Shown in pieces: positions 25,601 through 37,600 of a stretch of 64,000 nucleotides of DNA. Position numbers and translations under genes: made by a program. The notes below the pieces were generated by a model. It made no database searches. It had not been told where the DNA came from and was given only the letters and a program-made list of their open reading frames with translations. Source of the stretch: Opisthorchis felineus (lineage: Eukaryota > Platyhelminthes > Trematoda > Opisthorchiida > Opisthorchiidae); the NCBI GenBank assembly GCA_004794785.1, contig SJOL01009557.1, positions 418,664 through 482,663 of the forward strand. The letters run 5' to 3'. Positions within the stretch are counted from its first letter, which is position 1. Each line of letters opens with the position of its first letter.

Positions 25601-28600
25601 ACAAAGATACAGAGCATGGTTTGGAAATCATATACAACTAAATTTTCCTTGGTATATGCAGATAGCAAAGGGGAACTCCTTGCATTTTAGTATCGCCCTA
25701 AAGAGGGAGGGATAATAATGTGGCAAAGCGTGAAGCAAACTAGCTCACCTTTCACCTAAGGACGCCACTTCTGTCGATGCGTCGCTTCGCGCAACCCAAA
25801 CACGGACCTGCAGTTTCTGCCATAAGGGAAGAACAGGCCAAAGTGCAGGGCTTTCGTATGGCTGTTCAACTTGTGCTCCACCTTGAGCTTTGGCCAAATC
25901 GGCAACCATTTGTGCCTGTTTCTGTTTTCGTCGTTGATTTTTATTAAGCTTCTTCCGAGGCTTCGTCGGATCATTACCTTGTGGTTCCACATCATCTAAA
26001 TCTTCACAATCGTGGTCATGATCCACATCCTTGTCAGTTGTTGATACAGAAGGAATGGATGTTGCACCGCAGCCCTCAGCCCATACCGTCTTGTCGTCTA
26101 AATCAGCTTTTTCTACGAATGAGGGAATCTTCTCCGTCAGAATCAAGATACACTGCAATCAAGGAAGTAATAAACAAGGAAAGATTCTTCTAGAAAGCGT
26201 TACAGAGGAATTTGTGCGGGAATTCAGACAGAACTAGAGCAATCAGTTGGCGCGACACAAAGAAATGGTCGCATTATCACGTGAATCAACGCAAGAGAAT
26301 TGATTTTGTTGGACCGCAGAAAATAAGTAAAGGCATCAGCCTTCCGGAAGAATACATAAAATTCCTACAAAGACCGGAAGGTCCGTGGTTCGAACCCGAC
26401 CTCTGCCTCTCGACTTTCCCTGTCCAGGCTTGGTCAACCTGGCAGTATCCCAGCCCTTTCGGGTGGCATGGCAGCTAGGCACCGAAAGGGTGTTACAGCT
26501 GAACGATTTAATTTTGTTTAAGACTACGGCAATAGTTCGATTTTAGGGAACAAGTCGCCGCACACGTAACGACTGTAATCTAGAGGGCTAGGATACTACT
26601 GGTCGGTCTTCCAATCTGTGATCAACCTGTCCATTCAGTGAGTCAGCGATATGCGCAAGCATAACATAACAGTAAGTAGGGGTGGCAGATTTATGGCCAG
26701 TTTAAGCAATTAAGTGTATCCCGTCGGTGGAGAGGTCATTGGAAGCATTCATCAGGCTTTTATAGACGTCATCATCACGAGAAAGGAAAAGCCAAATTGC
26801 TCTTTAAAATACATTATTGTGGTCCGTAAGTAGCTATGAAACCGTTCTATCCTTTGTAACAGATATTGAGGCGATCTCACGTAGAATGGAAACTAAGGAG
26901 CAAATGTCGAACGAAGCTGCTTCTTTGCAAACGGCAATGCGCTGACGAGTCCTTGCTTGTGATAGATTTTTTCCAAGCAAAGTCTTTTAAAAAATCTTCA
27001 GAAGGAAACGGATGTAAGTGATCAGTCTCGTTTATCTGAGCCTTTCTTTGAAGCACCGGCGTTATGCGATCCGCAGCAATTAAGTTAGTCTATCCTAGGC
27101 CGGTAAGGTTCTCGGAAGTGCAACTCCTTATGTGTGCCTTGTAAATAAGCGCCCTGGATGGTTTAACAGTGGATTTTGGGGTGAGAAACGACAGCACAAT
27201 GGTCGGGGTGCTAATATAGGTCCACCTTCTAGTAGCACGTCAGTCAGAATTGTTTGCAAAAATGAAATTAAGTTGAGCTTCAAATCCAGTAGGCAAGTTA
27301 ACGAGAGTTAACACATTCAGTGTTGTGGCAAAAGCATCGAATCTATTCAGGTTGGCCGCGGTGATGCACAGTTATCAGGAGGAGAATAATTTCAGATTAG
27401 AGTTAGCATCAACATCAGCGTTATCATCACTGACAACAATACCTGATGAGAACACTGGTGCTTTACCGGCGTACAACCATGTTCATTTATTTAGATAGAG
27501 TCTTAAAATGGGAAGAAGAAAGAAATGGGACCTAGGTATAGTCTACCGTAACTACAACTCCAGACAATCTGAACAGGAATTGACAGCATGAATGACACTG
27601 ATACCGGTTAGTTGTCACATAGATCAGTGTCTCCAGCCAAGCAAAAGGAGGGTCACGTGAACCCCATCCTGGAAGGTGGACGCGCAGCGCCTTAACATTT
27701 CGTAACATCAGCGAAATACACTCATTTGCAAACAAATTTGGTTTTGCGAGAGACTCACCTGGAACCCAGCTGAATCTCTCGTTTGTGATGTTTCCACGCA
27801 ACTGAATGTGCTGCACCAGGCCGCCTCATGTTTCAGTTGCTACAATATTCGAGATATCGCGATACATGTATATTCGTAATGCACTACTCATAATGTTGCT
27901 GAAAATTCTTCGACAGCCCACGACCGGTTTCGCCCTTCTTGGGGCTCATCAGGTAGGCGCAGTCCTCGAGTTTCCGTCAACCTTATGTTCTACTTGAGAC
28001 CAAATTGCACGAAATTAGCGAAATACACTCATTTGCAAACAAATTTGGTTTTGCGAGAGACTCACCTGGAACCCAGCTGAATCTCTCGTTTGTGATGTTT
28101 CGTGTCGTGTTTTGTGTACCCATAGGCTTCCATTCTGAATCAGGCACGGAAACAATGTTATAGTCGGTGTGCGTAACACATGGCCCTGTCACCTTAGCTT
28201 GCAGTGCTGGATGCATTAAGTGAAGTACCGTCTGCTTCATCAAAGACCTGTTTTCTGATTACCTTATTCCAGATTCCCTCGTTACAACGGATTCCAGTTA
28301 CAGTTCGAAGACATCGGTGGTCGAAGACCTGAAGATGTCTCAGATCCTCCAGCCAAAGTGGCCAAGTCTCGCAGCCGTACAACAATACAGCCCGTACAGT
28401 AGTCTGATGCACGCGTCCTAGGAAAACCACTAATATGCCTTCTTGATACCATGAGTGTAATTAAGCTGGTAATTAACCAGAGAGCGACTACCTTCGCGTT
28501 GGCAGAACGGTGTTCGTCGAACAACACTGACCATAAAAAAATGCACCAATCGTCGGCAACATTATCAGTTTGGATTGACAGTTCACAATTGACGAACATG

Positions 28601-31600
28601 GTTTCGAATCGAAGTATTGACGTGGCTGTTTACGGCGTCCTGAGATTGGTTAACGACTACGTCTTGATAATATCTAGGTCTGATGTTTGGGGAACAAAAA
28701 ACGCTAAAACACATTCTCGCTTTTTCACTTTTTGGAACTACTTCGGAGAATGCCATCCTCGCTTACTTACGTCATTCCTCCCTCTGGAAAGAGACGGGGA
28801 CTTTGGCGCAATACAAGAGCCATACAAGCTCATTTCCACGAAAGAGGCTTGTGCACCAGAATAATAATCAATCATTCCACTTAGTACGGACTTCTCCAGT
28901 CTCGTAGAGTCCATGTAATTATCGGGTAAATGATACTTCTAAACGACACAAGCCCTGTGCTGTACTGTATCAAAATAATCGAACTGAGAGCAATAAATGA
29001 TGGCGGAGGGTTAGGCAGACGCCATGCGTATAATAATAATAACTGTTCGGCTGTAAAACCCATCCTGTGCATAGCTGCCACGCCACCCGAAGGAGGCACG
29101 ATCGCTGAGATAATACCAGGTTGCCCAAGTCTAGAAAGGATTAGTCGAGATGCTGAGGTTGATTTTGAACCACGGACCATCCGGTAAGTAAATTAGCGCT
29201 TTAACTACTGAGCGTACAAAGAGAAGTGGAGCGATTCAGAACTGACTAGTTGTGACCTGCAGAACTTCACGTAGCTGGTTAATAATATTATAATCAATGG
29301 TGAGTACACATAGAACGGAAAACCCATAAAGATGATTTACCGCGACATTAAACAATAAAAATCATTGATATTCGGACTTTGGTGAACGTTGGGGAATTTA
29401 TCCACGAGCAGAACTCAGTGCATTGAAGGAGGGTATGGACTTGGTCACACACTACCAACTGTCTACCGGAACTTTCCTGAAAACTGGTACTTGTGCAGAC
29501 GGGATTTCTGTCACGGATACCCTGGAATGGAGTCGAAGTATACAAGACAATTCAACATTTTATTCTGGTGGTCAATCTGAAGGAGGAGAAAGCTCTATCG
29601 TCCCAAGATACCGCAACAGCGACTTCACCACAACAAGCAGCGTCAACTTTGATAGTTGTTCCTCCAGGCTAGAAACGACCAGTTGTCGTTTTGCTCCACT
29701 CAGCATGTGTGCTTAAAGGCTCAGTCCTATTGCCATGCCAACAAGAAGAAAATTCGGTGTGTTATAGAATAAACGAATTCAAAATGTTAAAGAGCAGAAC
29801 ACTTACACTAAGACATATTTCCCTCGCCTGTGGAGTCTCAGCAACTGTTCCAGTCAACAGTGAATTCAGAACAGAGTTCACTAATTGACGAAATCCAGAA
29901 TCCAGAGTATCAAAAACGGACAACTCCTGTGTGAACAGATTCGTAGCAGAACGCATTATATCCACGGCGACCTGTGCCAGGGCTTTAGAGTGGTTTAAGC
30001 GGTCTTCATCCCTAGTGTCAGTCATGACATCTGTCGATTCTGATTCTTCATCTTTGTTGGATAATAGGTGCTGATCAGCACCAACTGCATAGGCATCCAG
30101 ATCTGTTATACTTCCTTCGACCACTTGACGGAGAAGCTATAGTTAGGTAAGAATTAAAGCACAATTCGGAGGAGAGAATCAAAGAAACAGGATTATTTAC
30201 AAAGACAGTTGCACTAGAAAATAAATCACCTCTACATGTCTACATGTATACGGTTCCTAGGAAACCTCAGGAAAAAGAAGCTCATCTCACAAACCGGCCG
30301 AATCAAACCAAGCAAAGTATTCATTCAACTCTGCGTGAAAGACATTAGAATAACAATTAAAATATATGGTTGGTGGACCAGCCAAACGTGCAGATGTGTA
30401 CCACATGCCGTAAGGTAGACGGGGCCACTTGACTTTCGACGCTGAACAGGCTACTGATGTCGTGTGAGTAGTTGAGACATTAAACACACCGTAGACCAGC
30501 AAGAGCTAAGTCACAGTGTGTCAGAAAGCCACCGGCTCCATACTTGTTTCTTCTGCGTCTACAAATGCCTGCAACGGCTACGATCATATAAAGTACAAAC
30601 GTTATTACTAGTTAGAAAAATTGGCACAGTACAAATGTGAATGACGGATGGGGAACGTGGTTAACTGCCTGTAGACGACAGGGCACTACAGCTCTCTAGA
30701 GTAACAGTTTCCAGATTAAGTTGCCATTTCGCGAGTGGTGAATAAATCCACCATGTTTATGGAAAAGAGAATAAGTCGGCAAAAGAAGCCGACCGGTGCG
30801 TATATACGTGCCCGATACCAAGAAAGTTCAGTTGTGCCGAATCATATATGGTAATCTCCGAGACAGACCACTACGAAGAAAAGAGGTATTTGTCCTGTTC
30901 TAGAAGGGCTCTTTTTGGAAACATCACAGACTAGGTCGTGGCCCACGTAAGACTCTCCGGAAGGCTGACCTACCTTTGGATGGATCCCTCCCGGAGAGAG
31001 TTACTACGGGAAGGCAACCCTGTTCCCCGTACTCTATGAGGTTTCATGTATCCGTTTATCACTGTAATCACAACTGAAGCTGATGGCACGGTCACACCCT
31101 CCAAACATCCAGGGATACCTGCTCATTAGAATATCCGACCCACAGTACACACTCACTGAGGATATGACCACCCAACCGGAATCCTCCAAGCGAGAGTTGC
31201 GTAGGAACATGCGTCGACAAATAGGTTTAAATAGAAGGAACGCCCTGAAGCTAAGCGTTTGGTGATTGAAAAGAAGGTAAGCGGTCGAATAAAAAAACTG
31301 TTCAGCTGTAACACCCTTTCGGTGCCTAGCTGCCATGCAACCAGAAGGAAGCACAAGGGCTGGGATACTGCCAGGTTGCCCAGGCCTAGACAGGGGAAGT
31401 CGAGAGGCAGAGGTCGGGTTCGAGCCACGGACCTTCCGGTCAGTAAATTCGCGCTCTAACCACTGAACCATCTCACCCCCCAGGCGGGAATAGGACTCAC
31501 ACGAAATAGTTTTGGAAATGGTAGGACGTGCATCATACGATCCCAAGATAGGAATTCTGAAGTAGAATTATCATCGACCGGGTCGTGAAGTTGGTGTTGC

Positions 31601-34600
31601 CAAATTGCTAGCATATCACACACGTGTTCCGATGTGATCCAACTCCACTGCTTCCGAACACTCAGGGGAATGATGGCATGCGATTCGACACATGAGTTCT
31701 GACCAGAATCGTCACACATGAGCGCAGGGAAAGACAAATCAACAAGTTCTTCGAAAAGCGGGCGAGCCCATCCGGAGGCCAGCAGCAGAAATTCCTGGTT
31801 CGGACACAGGAAACTCCACAGCACTGTGGCGTTGATACTGCGCTGAGGGAACTTTCCGGTGTAGGTAGCAATGAAAGAGAAATTTCGTAGGGATATTTTA
31901 CTGAGAATACAAGAAAGCGAAATTCTATTCTTTGACATCGTGTGTCTTCATTAGAAGGATTCAAGAGAATAAGCACAAAATCGAGTCAGCGAGTGGCTTT
32001 AGATCAGGGGGGCTAATCACAAGAAAAACAGGAACAAACTGATATGACACTTTCTTTATCCAACGACGCTCATTGGGATGACACACGTCCCAATTCGACT
32101 GTATATATGCACAGTACTCGTGACAGGCTACTCTACTACTAATGCCTCTAAAATACGACGGAATGCGTTTTATCCTTTGGTAATGCACAGTGATGCACTG
32201 GTAGATCCTAAGTCCCAGCTAAGTGAAGTGATTCTAGGCACATTGCTGTACTCTTCATTGAATCCGTAGCAAGAATTTACGTAGCTGGATGCGACGCGTT
32301 ATCACTGGTAAACCACCAATTTTCTCTGAGCTTGATTTTTCCTGAACCAGTGGCTTCAAACGCACCAAAAAGTGATCGCACTGCTGGTACCCCTAACTTA
32401 GGATAAAATCGGTGTGCAGTCTCAGAATTAACTGACTTGGCTTTGTAATACGAAATTCATAATTCTTTGAGGCAGCGCTGAAACAAACATGATTTCCAGT
32501 TGGCATAAAGATAAGCACAAAGAAAGAGAGAAGACGTATTCCTATGGACAGATACAAGAACACCCACAACAGACTTAAGTCGGTTCATATGGACTCCGGC
32601 ACCAAACCGTACGTGACCCCGTGACCGGTTTCGGACGGGCTAATCAGGAGAGGTTCGTCTCTGGACTCGGATATGACCTGTTAGTCGCAGGGTGCTTGGA
32701 TTGGGTGTGGATCCCAACGAATACAAGGTGGCCGTGAGTAAACTCCGAAGAGTGAGATAAAAGGATAATGAGACATGTACACTCAACAAATCAATTACAA
32801 GCGACGGCGTGTGAGTAGCACATTACGTGACGGACCGACAGTCTACACTGCGTGGGTAATAAACTCGACTTGTGGACCCGACAATCTATCAAATCCTCAA
32901 ACGTTTTAAAAAACTATGAATGGCCGTGTTGAAGCGATACTCCGGTGTCGCTTGTAGGCAAAAACAAATAGGACAACGACCGATAATCCTCTCTGGATTA
33001 ATCTATAGCAGCGGATTCAGTCGTTAGACCCCTTACCACGTAGACGCGACCAAAAACACATTTGTCATAAATGATAATTCAGCTTTAAAATGAAGCAAAT
33101 AGACAAAGGATAATAAAATCACAACTAGCATGTATTGAATAGATGAAGTGACTGAGGTGCAATTAGCTCATCGCTAGAAATTTACACTCAAGGAACACTA
33201 ATCTGGCCTGCAGAGTCTAGCAAGATTTAGTTTGATGCACCGAAAAGGTTGCTGCAGAGTTTCGCTGTTGAAGGCTTTTCCTCTTTTAACTCCACACACG
33301 CTCAGTATGTGTGCAACACCAGCGTTTCGGTCTGACTAGCAGATATATAGTAAGAAGACAGATTCTTTCGTCCTAAAACCTCGAAAAACGTTTTCTCTCG
33401 TGATTACTAACCGGAAGTGGTCTTTGTATCCACTGAGATATGGTGTTTGCCATTACGAATAATACAGTAAGGAATGGTTGACATATTTTGTGACACGGCT
33501 AGGCTCTCAAGTGCACAGAAGTCTTGAAACAACAGAGGCAGTAGAACATAGATTTCCTATCACCTCTCGGCACAAACGATGATAAATTTGTTCGGAAAAG
33601 CAGGCGGTCAAAGAACTTACCTTGGAACGCAGAAAACTGAGAATCCGAGTGGTTTGCGCTGCAATCGGTTCTTCAGACCAGTGTGTTAACAAGCTGGTTG
33701 CATCCCGCATGGCCGACACCAGCACATTCTTGTGAGCATTTCGTAAGCGCATACCCATCCCATCAAGGGTAGGTGACAAAATATCAAGGTCAGCGGGAAG
33801 TAACAAACGGGCAGGGCCGAGGACTCGAATAGACCACCAGCCTATCACAGGCGCAATAAGCTCACACTGGCGGTCTAGTTTGGGTTCACAACGCATGGTC
33901 AGGGAAATACTCCGTAGATAAGCTCGCAATATGTATGGTGCAACCAAAGGGCTTGTCAGTAAACGATGAAGCAAACCTGACAGCTTAGGACACATGTACA
34001 CAGCAAGGTTTCCGGTTGCCAAAGTGGACTGCGATGTGCGACGAGCGGATTTGGACAGGCAAGCCTGAAGACACTGTGTGAGCAGGTTTGTCAGGTGTCG
34101 AGCTTGGATATCGAGCTATATGGATGAAAAAAGATCTCTGAACGGTGTTTATTGGAATCATCCAGTGCATTGATCATGAACACAACTAAGATTTTCCTGA
34201 CAAAGAATGAATGTTATCCTGGCGTGATCGCCCGTTTGCAGTTAGGTAAAAACTTAGAAGAACAAAGAGGCTTGAACAAACGAAACAAGGATTGCGACGA
34301 AATCCTTTAAGCAAAATGTTGGTGAACAGTTTCCTGGTCGATCCCTCTGGGATGGATTCTAAGATTCGTGGTAAATTTTTATGAAAGTGATAAGCGCAAC
34401 GTAGTGACGATAGTACATGACCAGATAATGGGTACTTCGAATGTTCGAGCAAGCCAAGCGAGTGCTCCGAAATCCTTCACGTTTAAAAAAAACACAAACA
34501 GGATCCCCTGGCTGAGCAGAATGTGCACTGGGCACAGATTTCAAGAGGTCGTATCCGATACAATCAGTCAATCAATTGGATTGGTCGCCCAGCAGCTGAC

Positions 34601-37600
34601 ACACGGTGACCCGTCGGCAACACGTCGGCGATGATGCTAGAAGTGACTTTCCGTGACCACCGCCGTACAGACTACAACTACGAAAATACCTCAGCATACT
34701 GGAGATTCGGTATACTGAGCACACATTGGCACTAGAAGTAACTTTTGATAATCATCGTGAATATGAAGAAATCCGTCGGCAAAGCTCAACAAAATTTAAT
34801 GAGGCAAAAATGCTGTATTTCCGTGACGAATAATAATGGATGCCGAAATGTGCCGATTTCCGTAGTCAGTTTAGACTAGCTTTAACGGCCTTTTGCATCC
34901 TGTCAACAAACCAAATAATGCTTCAGGAAAGTTCTCTGCGCCGAACAGAAATCGATTGTAAATTCAGTAAATAACTGCATCAAGTGTTGAAAATTTGATT
35001 GTTCTCTTTCAGATGATAGTAGAGAACATTAAGGCCTAATAGCGTTTCTCACAATATGCAACATACGCGTAAACTGTTTTTTGGTTTTCATGTCGGTTGT
35101 TTTTCCTAAAATAGATTCAACAGAAAAAAAACGAGCATCGAAAGGCGTTCTTTCATGTGTGGATTTCTCCTCAAACGATCATGAGATAACGAGCGATGAG
35201 AAGACTGCGAAAAAGGAAGGTCACCGAAGGATAAGAAAAGAAACATGATGTTGCCCCATCAGTTGTGAATGAGTGCATCTGAGCACGGTTGATTGACACG
35301 AACGCATGCATCCCATGTCAACAGAGGCGTCTGTGCATTCGATAAGCTGGCCTTCCCCGTCCAAAGATCCAAGTGTTCCTATGCATGTTGCCTAAAATAT
35401 CATTAATACTGCTTCTCCTTCAGGAGCGTCCGAAAAAAGTTCCTATTCAAGAGTACTCATAGGGTAAAAACGACTTTAATATAAGGACAGATTAATTAAC
35501 ACTAAAATAAATTCGGAGAGGCATGAAGCGGATTGCTCCTACTAAACTTTCAATAGGCAGTAACGACTTGGAATAACATAACTACATATAAGTCACCTGG
35601 AGCATGTGCTGACGAATCTCGGCTTCTTTGGCAAGCTCTACACGAACGGCTTCAAGCTGCTTTTCTGTTAACTGGTCCGCTAGCGCCTCAATTAACGGTG
35701 GATCATTCGTAACCGAGGTCTTCTTCAGCATTTCTTCACGTTGTCTCTTAGCAGCCATCATGTCCAATTGCTCATCATACGAATACAATTTACTCTCGCG
35801 TTTGATGTTCGACATAGTTTTCTTATATTTTGGCAAACTATGAGAAAAGAGGGAAAAGTGAAGTGAATTGGAGGTTGGCATAAGAATCAACCCCTGGGAA
35901 AGAAGGGTACGAATATGCCCTCTAGAGAAATTATCACCAACAACCAATTAAGTTGAGGAGGTAAGATGTTAACTGACTCATCCTCATGCAGGAAATGGTT
36001 GCCATAGGTCAAACAGATAGGTCAAAATCATAGAAAGCCAGATGACCGAATTGAGGGAAAAATTGATACCGACCACGACGGTACTCAGTAGGACCGCACG
36101 AAATGAAATGTGGTATTTTATGATACTCCAGCCTTCTCTTAGTTAAGACCATTCCTATCCAGTGGTGGGAGAACATATTTTCTAAGCCTATTCCGAAAAA
36201 CGAGCTAGAAGGGCAACTGACGAAGAAATTTGACCTTCAGGTCACCCGGGGAAAAGTGATACCGAAGCTTGTGCAAGGTCCCGAATTATTGAGAAACCAA
36301 CATTCTCCAAGATAAAAAGATCCAAGTACGAATACGCGCAGTTCCCTAATATTCGTGCCTGCCAAGTCATCAAAAAGTAATCCCAGAATACTACAAACAG
36401 TTGTGCGCTACGTTCCAATACCGGCCCACCCATTGATTAAACACCCTACTGTTAAGCGTCATGCGTGGATGACGAACTGTGGTTTACGTATAAAATAAGT
36501 TCTGGATGCATGGTAGAACACGCATGATAGAACAGTAAAAACATAAAGCGACAATACCTTTCTAGGAGTTCTTGGTTGTACAACTGTGTTTCTGGGGTCA
36601 TCATGATACTGACTTCACGTACTGACGCCGAAATAAGCGAAGGATCGGATAAACTTTTGAAGAGAACGTCGAACAGCACCCGACCGAATCCTGATGGGGA
36701 CCAGTTGACCAGGCGCTGAAGAGCGCGAGTATGAGTCTAACATAGATGAAAAGAGACTGAAGTTAACTTGGAAGAAATCCACTATGTTGATATGAAACAA
36801 GAAACAATAAGAGTCGAGTGAATTTGAGGGTGCTGTGCGTATTTGATTAACTCATTAGATTCATCAAACAGCACAGCAGGAAGGTTGACAATCAGCGGTT
36901 CTTAATTGTGCACCGTTCCATATTAAGCAACTAACATGATCAAGGCAACCGACATTCATGAAATAATCCACAAGTCCCATCCACTTGGTGCGCAAGTAGT
37001 CGGCGCCGAGTAGAGGAATCCAATCAGCATCATCCCACAAATCGGGTAGACCAATACGATGTCGAAGGCGTTCCCAGAGTGACGGGTCAGAAGTGGCTGT
37101 GACAAAATGGGTAAAAAAAATCAGTCGAAGTCGGTGAATTGCAGTGGAATGTGGTTTAATTTAGAAAACTTCGGAGAAGACAATGAAAACACTGGATAAA
37201 CAAGTAGCAAAAATCATTTGTTTGCATCTAAGTTAGTGTAAGCGTAAGATTCAGACGGGCTCTAAATGAATCCATCTAGCTCATGATGTTGTTGGACCGA
37301 ATAGGAAGGGAAGAAGCCGCCTCGGCGTTTAGCTGGACCAACAACTGAGAGCCACAGAAACGGCGCTGTTGAAATAGTTTATGAAAACTACTTAGAAGTC
37401 CACTATCGGTAGCGCCTTGTTTGGGACTAACCAAGTACGCGTGATTCCTAAATTTCAACGTTTTTCTTACTTGATAATGAAACTGCTTGCTTACTACGCC
37501 AATCACACGTCTGCGCTGTTAACACTGCTAACACAAGGTAGGAAAGAAGAAAATGGATTTACCGACGGTGTCATGACTACATGCAACGAGGCTGGAAAGA

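Larger units (their letters stand above)
26153..29806 (-). other. GCN1 intron(s), repeat-rich
   Basis: Holds SINE copies at 26.4 and 29.0 kb, a LINE remnant split by a hammerhead repeat at 27.5-28.4 kb, and probably one unplaced exon covering the family's MLRLLTWVIG-type segment. Confidence 0.7.

Noticed and set aside
27430..27475. CCTGATGAGAACACTGG as another hammerhead core
   Set aside because: No GAAA at the right distance and no pairing strands.
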